From an uncultured Opitutales bacterium (GTDB taxonomy: Bacteria; Verrucomicrobiota; Verrucomicrobiia; Opitutales; Intestinicryptomonadaceae), in NCBI GenBank assembly GCA_900548275.1, contig URJY01000028.1, positions 1-28,055 on the forward strand: a stretch of DNA of 28,055 nucleotides, given 5' to 3'. Made by a program: the position numbers and the translations under genes. Below are positions 21,774-28,055 of the stretch, one piece after another (position 1 is the first letter of the stretch; each line of letters starts with the position of its first letter). Under the pieces are notes generated by a model. The model was not told where the DNA came from, searched no databases, and saw nothing but the letters and a program-made list of their open reading frames with translations.

Positions 21774-23402
21774 CTACTTTTCCTCGTCGGAAATCCGCTT
21801 TTCGCCCGCGCGCATTTTTTCGGAGATTACCGACATCGAGCTTACCGCGCCGAATGCGCGTTCCATATCCCTGCCGATTGTCTCGATTTTCGCCGCCGCG
21901 TCCTTGTCGGTCGGGGGAGTGAATTTCACAAGCTCAATGATGTACGATTTTTCGCCGAACGTTTTCGCCGAAGAAACCGCGCCGACTTTCATCGACGGAA
22001 GAGTCGCGGAGATTACCGAGTACGCCTGCAACACTGCGTCGCCCTGCGGATTGAGGAACGAAAAGTTCTTCACGCTTTCGACTTTTGCGCCGCCCGCGCG
22101 AGCAACCGACGCGAACGATTTCTTTTCGGCAACCGCCTTTGCCAACGCCTTGTCGAGCGTATTTGCGCGTTCGGCGAAGAGGCGCGCCTTTTCGGAATCG
22201 ACGTAGTTTTGCAAGACCTTTTCCTTCACGTCGGCGAATTTGGGCAGATACGATGGAAGTTTCTCGACGAAGAAAACGACATACGCGCCGTCGTCAGTTG
22301 CGACGGGGTCGGAGTAGAAACGCGAATCGTCGAGCTTCATTGCCGCTCCCGCAGCTTCGACGGGGAAGCCCTCGGGCAGCGATACGTCGGTTATGCGGAT
22401 GGGCGCGTTCTTCTTGAACTCAACCTTGAAGTCCTGAGCGATTTTCTTGAGTTCTGCGGACGCCTTCTTCGCTTCGGCGTCGTAGATTTTGAGCACGAAC
22501 TCTTCGGCGGCCTGCGCCGCCTTGCGGAGCGAGCCGGCCTTTGCGGCGTCGGCTTTCACCTTGCCCTTTACGTCGGCGAGCTTGGGCATTTGCTGTTTGC
22601 CGTCTTTGTCGGTCGTCGCGTACTTGCCCGCGTTTGCGGCAAAGTGCGCCGAAATTTCCTGTTCGGTGGGTTCAACCGAGAAGTTCTTCGCGGGGAAGAA
22701 AACGGTTTCAACTACAACACCTTCGCCGATTCTGTATGCTTCGACATTGTCCTTGAAATACTTTTCGAGAACTTCGGGCGTCGGCTTGATGTCGAGCTTG
22801 AGCGAATCGGCGGAGAGCACCGCCAAGTTGAAGTCCCACGTGCCGAATCTCTGGGCGTACTGGCGTTCGATTTCGAACTTGGGCATATAGCCGGGGCCGC
22901 CGAGAAGATTCGCTACCTTGTTGACGAGCGCGTTTTGCGAAAGGATTTCGGAAAGCACTTCCTCGTTGATTCGGCGCGATTTCACGAAGTTTGCGAAAAG
23001 CTCGTGGCTGAACTTGCCGTCTTTGTCGGCGAAGAGCGGCGAGCTGCTGATGTAGCGGTCAAGCTCGTCCTGAGAAACTGTCGTCATACCGAGCTCGTTT
23101 GCGAGGCTGCGCAGATACGCCTGCCTGAGGACAAGCTGCGTGAACTGCGCCTCCGACTGCGGCTGCTGACCCGCGAAAATGAGTTCGAAATACACGCAAT
23201 TTTGCAGCTGCGCCACGACCGCGTCGTTGGAGAGGTCGAAGCCGTAGAAGACCTTGCCCTTGCGCGAGCCCGAGCTGTGGCTGTCTCCGAAGAACGGAAC
23301 CGAACCGATTGTGAAAACGAAAGCGATAATGATGGCAACGAGCAAAACGCCGAAAACCGATTTATGGTGCTTTTGAAGAACTGTTTGAATCCAAGTAATC
23401 AT
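21774..23402 (-). CDS. SurA/PpiD-like membrane-anchored periplasmic folding factor
   Basis: A 542-residue protein with a short cytosolic start, one membrane helix (about 17-36, VFGVLLVAIIIAFVFTIG) and a long periplasmic region. The layout is that of PpiD: a SurA-like N-terminal chaperone lobe (residues about 45-170, with QAYLRSLANELGMTTVSQDELDRYI and the HELFANFVKSRRINEEVLSEIL helix), then extended helices and a peptidyl-prolyl isomerase-like middle. The PPIase part is divergent and may not be catalytic. It would chaperone exported and outer-membrane proteins at the inner membrane. There is no Shine-Dalgarno. It lies 66 nt after the methyltransferase gene, probably the last gene of the minus-strand envelope group, and ends at a clear terminator. 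Confidence 0.75.
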   Translation of the reverse strand: MITWIQTVLQKHHKSVFGVLLVAIIIAFVFTIGSVPFFGDSHSSGSRKGKVFYGFDLSNDAVVAQLQNCVYFELIFAGQQPQSEAQFTQLVLRQAYLRSLANELGMTTVSQDELDRYISSSPLFADKDGKFSHELFANFVKSRRINEEVLSEILSQNALVNKVANLLGGPGYMPKFEIERQYAQRFGTWDFNLAVLSADSLKLDIKPTPEVLEKYFKDNVEAYRIGEGVVVETVFFPAKNFSVEPTEQEISAHFAANAGKYATTDKDGKQQMPKLADVKGKVKADAAKAGSLRKAAQAAEEFVLKIYDAEAKKASAELKKIAQDFKVEFKKNAPIRITDVSLPEGFPVEAAGAAMKLDDSRFYSDPVATDDGAYVVFFVEKLPSYLPKFADVKEKVLQNYVDSEKARLFAERANTLDKALAKAVAEKKSFASVARAGGAKVESVKNFSFLNPQGDAVLQAYSVISATLPSMKVGAVSSAKTFGEKSYIIELVKFTPPTDKDAAAKIETIGRDMERAFGAVSSMSVISEKMRAGEKRISDEEK

Positions 23403-23468
23403 ACTGTAAAAATTAAAAGCCGTTATGTTAGTGAATGAAATGGCGATGTCAACATTTCAAACCCGCCG

Positions 23469-24044
23469 TTATCGGATTTTTTCGAAAACGTCGACCCTCG
23501 CGGGGGGGATGTTGAGCATGACGAAAGACCTCCCTATGTGGCGCATTTTTTTGAAGCCGAGCGATTCGGGCGGGCGGCGCAGGTTGTAGGTGAACTGGAC
23601 GAATCTACCGCCGGCTGGCAGCGACTCCTCGACCTCCGAAATGATGTTGTCTACAACCTCCTTCGGCAGGCTAACGAGCGGAAGCCCCGAGATTATCGCC
23701 GAGATTTTCCCCGAGTCCGCGCCGACGAGTTCGCGGATATTTTCCGCGCTTCCGTTGATAATTTTCGCCGTCGTAAATTTTTTTTCGAGAATTTCGCAGA
23801 GTTTTTTATCGAATTCTATGCAATAAAGCGAAGAACCGTCGGCGTATCCGCCCTCCACGATATATTTTGTTATCGCGCCCGTGCCCGCGCCAAGCTCGAC
23901 GACCGCGCCGCAGTCCTTCGGCTTTTTGCCGATTGAAGCAACCATCCGCCGCGCCAGAAAGCGCGAGCTCGGACATATCGTGCCCGTGCGCCGCGGCGAC
24001 GCTATATACTTGCAGATTATTACTGCCGTATCCAAAATGCCCAT
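23469..24044 (-). CDS. Phospholipid N-methyltransferase-like SAM methyltransferase
   Basis: A 191-residue class I methyltransferase. The SAM site VVELGAGTGAITKYI is near 48-62 and the acidic strand LYCIEFDKKL near 72-82. Three features point to the PmtA-like phosphatidylethanolamine N-methyltransferase group rather than to the related rRNA dimethyladenosine transferases: PSSRFLARRM near residue 25, SGLPLVSLP near 118 in place of NLPY, and the tail FVQFTYNLRRPP...NIPPARVDVFEK. It would methylate phosphatidylethanolamine towards phosphatidylcholine or its intermediates. It starts 6 nt after kdsD, so it is in the same operon. The substrate is inferred from motifs. Confidence 0.72.
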   Translation of the reverse strand: MGILDTAVIICKYIASPRRTGTICPSSRFLARRMVASIGKKPKDCGAVVELGAGTGAITKYIVEGGYADGSSLYCIEFDKKLCEILEKKFTTAKIINGSAENIRELVGADSGKISAIISGLPLVSLPKEVVDNIISEVEESLPAGGRFVQFTYNLRRPPESLGFKKMRHIGRSFVMLNIPPARVDVFEKIR

Positions 24045-24050
24045 ATCGAA

Positions 24051-25025
24051 TTACGATTGCGGTTGATAGATGTCGTGCAGTCTCAAAAGACCGAGGAAAG
24101 TTCCGTCGTCGCCGACCACGGGCAAAACCGAAATCTTCGACCTGCGGTTTTCCATAAGTTCGACCGCCCTGCCCAGCGACGCGTCCGCGCCCACGCTCAC
24201 GGGCGACTTCGTCATAATCTCCGAGCACTTCGCCGCGTCCAAATCAACGACAGTCTGGAGCATTCTGCGCAGGTCGCCGTCGGTTACAAGCCCGACCATT
24301 TTGTTCGACGAATCAACGACGCACGCCGCCCCGAGCGGTTTGCGCGTCATCTCGATAACCACTTTGCGAATCGAGTCCGAAGCCGAAGCCGTTGCGCATT
24401 CCGCCGCCTTGTGCATAACGTCGCCGACTTTCAGTAGCAGCGTTCTGCCGAGCTGACCTGCGGGGTGGAAGCGGGCGAAATCCTCCTTCGAGAAACCGCG
24501 CGCCTTCATCAGCGCACACGCAAGCGCGTCGCCCATCGCCATCGCAAGCGTCGTCGAGTTCGTCGGAACGATTCCCAACGGGTCGGCTTCGCCGTGCGAG
24601 GACACGTCGAGAACGATGTCGCAGTCGCGCCCCATCGGCGAATCCACATTGCCGACCATCGCGATTATCGTGGAGTTGAAATTTTTGAGGATGGGAATGA
24701 GCCGCAGACATTCAACCGTCGCGCCGCTGTTTGAGATAAGCAGCGTGGGGTCGCCGGGTTCGTATACGCCGAGGTCGCCGTGAACGGCGTCGCAGGCGTG
24801 CATAAAGACCGCCGGCGTGCCCGTGCTCGAGAGCGTCGCCGCGATTTTCGCGCCCACAAGCCCCGATTTTCCGACGCCGCAAACAAGCAGCTTGCCCTTG
24901 TGCGAAAGCACCGTTTTGACCGCCCGCACAAAGTTGTCGTCGAGTTTTTCGACCGCGCCCAGAATCGACTTCGATTCGCATTCGAGCGTGGCCTTTGCCA
25001 AAGCCAATAATTCGGAATCTTCCAT
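24051..25025 (-). CDS. kdsD: Arabinose-5-phosphate isomerase
   Basis: A 324-residue cytosolic enzyme converting ribulose-5-phosphate to arabinose-5-phosphate, the first dedicated step to Kdo. The N-terminal SIS domain (about 35-170) has LLVCGVGKSGLVGAKIAATLSSTGTPAVF and HACDAVHGDLG, followed by ISNSGATVE and PTNSTTLAMAMGDALA. FHPAGQLGRTLLLKVGDVMH leads into two CBS domains (about 200-320), the full KdsD/KpsF layout. Start ATG 25025 is 2 nt past the kdsB stop; the longer open frame upstream is antisense or out-of-frame shadow of kdsB. It supplies the substrate chain whose last product KdsB activates, so the pair is functionally consistent. Confidence 0.94.
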   Translation of the reverse strand: MEDSELLALAKATLECESKSILGAVEKLDDNFVRAVKTVLSHKGKLLVCGVGKSGLVGAKIAATLSSTGTPAVFMHACDAVHGDLGVYEPGDPTLLISNSGATVECLRLIPILKNFNSTIIAMVGNVDSPMGRDCDIVLDVSSHGEADPLGIVPTNSTTLAMAMGDALACALMKARGFSKEDFARFHPAGQLGRTLLLKVGDVMHKAAECATASASDSIRKVVIEMTRKPLGAACVVDSSNKMVGLVTDGDLRRMLQTVVDLDAAKCSEIMTKSPVSVGADASLGRAVELMENRRSKISVLPVVGDDGTFLGLLRLHDIYQPQS

Positions 25026-25027
25026 AT

Positions 25028-26089
25028 TTAAATTTTGCTTAAGAATTTTTCGGCGGCAGCCAAGTCGGCGGGCGTGTCTATGCCAATCGATTCGTACTGC
25101 GTTTCGACCACCTCGAATTTGAAGCCCGCCGATATGAATCTGAGCTGTTCGAGCATTTCGCACTTTTCCATTTTGCTTACGGGCAGCGAAGCGTAGCGGG
25201 CAATCGCCTTTGCCGAATAGCCGTAGATGCCGATGTGCCGCCAGTAGTCGCAACGCTTCAGCCATTCGCCCGCGTCGGACTCGCCGCGCACGTACGGAAG
25301 CGGCGTACGGCTGAAATATATCGCCGAGCCGTCGCCGCCGCGCAGAGCCTTGACCACGTTCGGATTTACCAGAGTCTGTTCGTCGGAAATCTTCGAAACC
25401 GCCGTAACCAAATCGACGTTCGAGTTGGAGCGCACCTCGATTATCGAATCCACGAGCTTCGGCGAAATGAAGGGTTCGTCGCCCTGCACGTTCACGACGA
25501 AATCGGCGTTGATTTCCTCGAACGCCTCCACTATCCGCTCCGTACCCGAGGCGCACTTGGGCGAAGTTGCGAGCGCGGGCGCGCCGATTTTGTCGGCGAA
25601 CTCGAGAATCTCCGCGCTGTCGGTCAGAATCACGACCTTTTCGGCGCGTTCGCACTTGAGGCAGTTTTCGTAGACCCTCTCGAGCACCGCCTTGCCGCCG
25701 AGCATCGCAAGGGGCTTTCCGGGGAAGCGCGTCGAGCCCATTCGCGCGGGAATTGCTATCGCCGCGCCCAAGAGCATTGCCGTCTTAAACGGCGACTGAG
25801 ACGACTTCTTGTCGATGTCGTCCCAAAAGTCGCGCGATTCCTGATACTCTGGCGACGGCTCGTAGAAATAGTTCTTGTAGACCGCGAACAGACCCAAGAG
25901 CAGAAAAAACACGCCTATGATTCTGAAAAACGCCATATACTGCCTCTTCGTAAAGCCCACGAATTTCAGCTTCGATGAATCGTACGATTCCGCGTACGAC
26001 TCGTTTGAGCGCAGCAAAAACAGCAGCGCGATAAAAAACGGAACAACGAACGAGCAAATTTCGAATATTGTCGATAATACTTTAACCAT
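25028..26089 (-). CDS. kdsB: CMP-Kdo synthetase with an N-terminal two-helix membrane extension
   Basis: A 353-residue protein. Residues about 110-353 are a complete 3-deoxy-manno-octulosonate cytidylyltransferase: IPARMGSTRFPGKPL (113-127), FVVNVQGDEPFI, and HIGIYGYSAKAIARYASLPVS followed by EQLRFISAG, with IGIDTPADL near the end. Canonical KdsB (about 250 aa) begins right at the IPAR motif. Here the same frame continues upstream for ~104 residues with two membrane helices (about 12-27 and 53-71) and a charged linker, starting at ATG 26089. An internal ATG at 25777, just before the enzyme domain, has no clear ribosome site, so a true fusion is favoured, but a separate start cannot be excluded. 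It activates Kdo for lipid A/LPS core assembly. Confidence 0.88.
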   Translation of the reverse strand: MVKVLSTIFEICSFVVPFFIALLFLLRSNESYAESYDSSKLKFVGFTKRQYMAFFRIIGVFFLLLGLFAVYKNYFYEPSPEYQESRDFWDDIDKKSSQSPFKTAMLLGAAIAIPARMGSTRFPGKPLAMLGGKAVLERVYENCLKCERAEKVVILTDSAEILEFADKIGAPALATSPKCASGTERIVEAFEEINADFVVNVQGDEPFISPKLVDSIIEVRSNSNVDLVTAVSKISDEQTLVNPNVVKALRGGDGSAIYFSRTPLPYVRGESDAGEWLKRCDYWRHIGIYGYSAKAIARYASLPVSKMEKCEMLEQLRFISAGFKFEVVETQYESIGIDTPADLAAAEKFLSKI

Positions 26090-26183
26090 AATTTTTGTCC
26101 TTCTGTCGGGAAGTGTGTCTGCGGAACGCGCCCGACACGCCTGCAAACGGGACGGCGCATTTTGCGCGCCGCCCGAAACCCGT

Positions 26184-27311
26184 CTACTTAACCAAGCCGT
26201 TCTTGACCTCCGCCGCAACATACTCGAGTTGCTCGACGGTCAGTTCGGGATAAATCGGCAGCGCGAGCGTGTGCTCGGCGGCGTATTCGGCATTCGGGAA
26301 ATCGCCCTTTTTGTATCCGAGCGCGGCAAAGCATTCCTGCAGGTGCAGCGGCACGGGATAGTAGATTTCGCAGCCTATTTCCTTTTCGCGCAAGTGCGCC
26401 AGAAGCGCGTCGCGGTTCGGAACGGAAATTATGTACTGGTTGTAAATCGACTTGTTGCAGGGCTTGATGACGGGCGTTTTGATTTCGTCGACATCGGCAA
26501 AAGCCGCGTTGTAGACGGCGGCGTTGCGCGCGCGCATTTCGCCCCAAGAGTCGAGGTGCGGAAGCTTCGCCAGAAGCCCCGCCGCCTGAATTGCGTCGAG
26601 CCTGAAATTGCCGCCGACGTGCTTGTGGTAGTACTTCGGCTCCATCCCGTGGTTGCGGATTTCGCGGATTTTGACCGCCAAATTGTCGTCGTTTGTGATG
26701 ACCATACCGCCGTCGCCCAAGCCGCCGAGGTTCTTCGACGGGAAGAAGCTCAAGCCCGCGCATTTGCCGAAACCGCCTACCTTTACGCCGTTTTGCGATG
26801 CACCGATAGCCTGCGCGCCGTCTTCGATTACCGCCAGATTGCGGGTCTTCGCGATTTTCAAAATCGCGTCCATATCGGCGCACTGACCGTAGAGGTGCAC
26901 GGGCATAATCGCCTTGGTGCGCTCGGTGATTTTTTCGGCCGCGGAGTCGGGGGAAATGTTGTAGGTATCGGGATCGATGTCGGCGAAAACGGGACGCGCC
27001 CCGCAACGCCACACGCTGCCGGCCGTCGCAAAAAACGTATACGCGGGAAGAACCACTTCGTCAGCCGCGCCCTCGTCGAGCGGGGAGCGGTAGACTCCGC
27101 AACCCATAAGCGATGCGATGAGCGCGTCGGTGCCGCTCGAAACGCCGATTGCGTGCTTCACGCCCGAGTACGCAGCAATGTCCTCCTCCAGTTTCGCGAC
27201 GTATTTGCCGCCGATGAAATACTGGCTGTCGAGAATGTCGTTGAGCGATTTCAACGTTTCCTCGCGCAGGGGTGCATACTGAATTTTCAAATCTAAAAGT
27301 GGTACTTTCAT
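26184..27311 (-). CDS. DegT/DnrJ/EryC1/StrS-family sugar aminotransferase
   Basis: A 375-residue PLP enzyme that aminates a nucleotide-linked keto-sugar. Family marks are in order: MKVPLLDLKIQYAPL at the start, SQYFIGGKYVAKLEEDIAAYSG, AIGVSSGTDALIASL, VHLYGQCADMD, IEDGAQAIGA, and the PLP-lysine block SFFPSKNLGGLGDGG. VGGNFRLDAIQAAGLLAKLPHLD and IYYPVPLHLQECF follow. The start ATG 27311 sits right before the conserved N-terminus; the eight upstream codons lack support. A 94-nt gap separates it from kdsB, and all genes to 21774 run the same way, so it may head the envelope operon. The exact sugar is not decided; the neighbourhood suggests an LPS or surface-glycan component. Confidence 0.9.
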   Translation of the reverse strand: MKVPLLDLKIQYAPLREETLKSLNDILDSQYFIGGKYVAKLEEDIAAYSGVKHAIGVSSGTDALIASLMGCGVYRSPLDEGAADEVVLPAYTFFATAGSVWRCGARPVFADIDPDTYNISPDSAAEKITERTKAIMPVHLYGQCADMDAILKIAKTRNLAVIEDGAQAIGASQNGVKVGGFGKCAGLSFFPSKNLGGLGDGGMVITNDDNLAVKIREIRNHGMEPKYYHKHVGGNFRLDAIQAAGLLAKLPHLDSWGEMRARNAAVYNAAFADVDEIKTPVIKPCNKSIYNQYIISVPNRDALLAHLREKEIGCEIYYPVPLHLQECFAALGYKKGDFPNAEYAAEHTLALPIYPELTVEQLEYVAAEVKNGLVK

Positions 27312-27479
27312 AATTTTCCGCCGATTAAAAAGCATAACGGCGAAAATCGCAACAATATTTACAGTTGTCTACAAATTACAATTCGACGCGATTTTGTCCG
27401 ATAAACTAAAATATGCTTGAACGCGCGGGAAAAGGGCGTTAGGTTCGGCGAAAAATCGGTTATTTTACTTCTGAAAAAT

Positions 27480-27881
27480 ATGAAAAAAGCAACGGAAAAG
27501 AAGAGCGCGGAAGCGAAAGCTCCCGCAAAGAAAACGGCAACAAAAACGGCGGCAAAAGTCCCCGCAAAAAAGGCTGCTGCGGCAAAAAAGACGGCAGCCG
27601 CAAAGAAACCCTGCGCCGAAAAGAAGGCGGCAAAGGGCTGCTGCGGCAAGGGCGGATGCGCCTGCAAAAAGGCGGAAGCGGAGGCAATCTGCGCGGAATC
27701 GCTCGTTTCCGAAATATTCTCGCAGCTTGAAGACACCGAAGTGCTCTCCGCCCTCCTCGGCGACTTTTTCTTCTGCGAACTCGTCAAGCGCGGCGTAGAC
27801 GAACAAACCGCCAACGATTTGGCGAACAAGCTCAATATCGATGTCGAAGCGTTCGAAGCAAACATCGAACTCGGCGAATAA
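27480..27881 (+). CDS. Lys/Ala-tailed protein with a cysteine cluster
   Basis: A 133-residue protein in three parts: a histone-H1-like basic tail (1-52, AKKTATKTAAKVPAKKAA...), a cysteine cluster C45, C54, C55, C60, C62, C71 around GCCGKGGCAC, and an acidic helical C-terminus (72-133, SLVSEIFSQLEDTEVLSALLGDFFFCELV, then ANDLANKLNIDVEAF). The start at ATG 27480 has no Shine-Dalgarno; an in-frame upstream start at 27417 is unlikely. The cysteines could bind metal, and the tail could bind nucleic acid; both are inference. It is divergent from the aminotransferase across 168 nt (27312-27479) that must hold both promoters, and ends at the palindrome terminator. I know no characterised homologue. 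Confidence 0.62.
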   Translation: MKKATEKKSAEAKAPAKKTATKTAAKVPAKKAAAAKKTAAAKKPCAEKKAAKGCCGKGGCACKKAEAEAICAESLVSEIFSQLEDTEVLSALLGDFFFCELVKRGVDEQTANDLANKLNIDVEAFEANIELGE

Positions 27882-27900
27882 TTTATATTTGTGATGCTTC

Positions 27901-27927
27901 GCGGCAACTATAGTTGCCGCTTTTTTT
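27901..27927 (+). terminator. Palindrome copy 2 acting as terminator
   Basis: The 20-bp palindrome GCGGCAACTATAGTTGCCGC is followed by TTTTTTT and lies 19 nt after the cysteine-cluster gene, so it should end that transcript. It is identical to 18316-18335. Confidence 0.75.
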
Positions 27928-27944
27928 GTAATGAAAAATGAATT

Positions 27945-27967
27945 GTGCCGTACATTTATAGCGGCAC
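27945..27967 (+). repeat. Conserved-loop hairpin, copy D
   Basis: GTGCCGT pairs with GCGGCAC (one T-G wobble) around the loop ACATTTATA. The loop equals that of copy C; the stem is unrelated. Confidence 0.72.
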
Positions 27968-27976
27968 AAGAACCCA

Positions 27977-28055
27977 CGCGACGGTAGGAGCTGTAGAATA
28001 AAAAATGAATAATGAATAATGAATAATTGGGGTTTGCACCGCTTTGCGGGCAAAC
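27977..28055 (+). repeat. Composite intergenic repeat, copy 2, cut by the window end
   Basis: The 23-nt unit (27977-27999), a heptamer array (28000-28028) and the GGGTTTGC hairpin (28030-28055) occur in the same order as on the minus strand of 18743-18623, except that hairpin A and its flanks are missing between array and GGGTTTGC element. Confidence 0.85.

Noticed and set aside
23469..24044. KsgA-type rRNA dimethyladenosine transferase
   Set aside because: The catalytic NLPY motif is replaced by SGLPLVSLP and the C-terminal RNA-binding domain is absent; motifs fit phospholipid N-methyltransferases better.

Overview
The window looks like a chromosomal segment of an anaerobic, Gram-negative member of the Verrucomicrobiota (GC-rich, roughly mid-50s percent by eye). 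The strongest phylum clue is a five-gene minus-strand block (10935-18210). Its order and domain make-up match the Amuc_1102-1101-1100-1099-1098 pilus-like locus of Akkermansia muciniphila: a small exported protein, a PilM-PilN fusion, an Amuc_1100-like anchored protein, an Amuc_1099-like anchored protein and a large secretin. Porin O/P, Kdo biosynthesis enzymes and the secretin indicate an outer membrane with LPS. Rubrerythrin suggests an anaerobic lifestyle. Class and genus cannot be settled from this sequence.

Layout. 1-1035: 3' part of an AlkP-superfamily-like protein that seems to have lost its catalytic motifs. 1120-7902: a cobalamin riboswitch with an intrinsic terminator, then a tightly packed plus-strand unit: a PF07399-type carrier, a porin, a DASS/SLC13 dicarboxylate carrier, the two halves of a YjjPB-type succinate exporter, and an SGNH hydrolase. 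7903-9033: a 42-residue membrane protein, rubrerythrin and tRNA-Lys. 9122-10794: phospholipid genes pgpA and pgsA, with divergent coaD. 10935-18210: the pilus-like cluster. 18211-18864: a gene-free tract dense in hairpins and heptamer repeats. 18865-21569: an exported SGNH hydrolase overlapping a small PH-like membrane protein, a DMT-type permease, and a Lys/Ala-tailed protein with a carbohydrate-binding-like fold. 21774-27311: a SurA/PpiD-like chaperone, a phospholipid N-methyltransferase-like gene, kdsD, a membrane-anchored kdsB and a DegT aminotransferase (a minus-strand envelope-sugar group). 27480-28055: a second Lys/Ala-tailed protein and a second copy of the intergenic repeat.

The most exciting candidate is the first unit. 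Propionate-forming Verrucomicrobia such as Akkermansia convert succinate to propionate through B12-dependent methylmalonyl-CoA mutase, and release succinate when B12 is lacking. A B12 riboswitch in front of a succinate exporter (YjjP/YjjB), a dicarboxylate carrier and an outer-membrane porin would be a direct circuit: low cobalamin relieves termination and opens a succinate exit route through both membranes. The aptamer, terminator, gene order and protein families are visible in the sequence; the physiological role is inference.

The second item of note is a family of intergenic hairpins in which a TATA-rich loop (close to ACATTTATA) is kept while the stems differ and still pair. They sit inside a composite repeat present at 18.3-18.8 kb and again at the window end.
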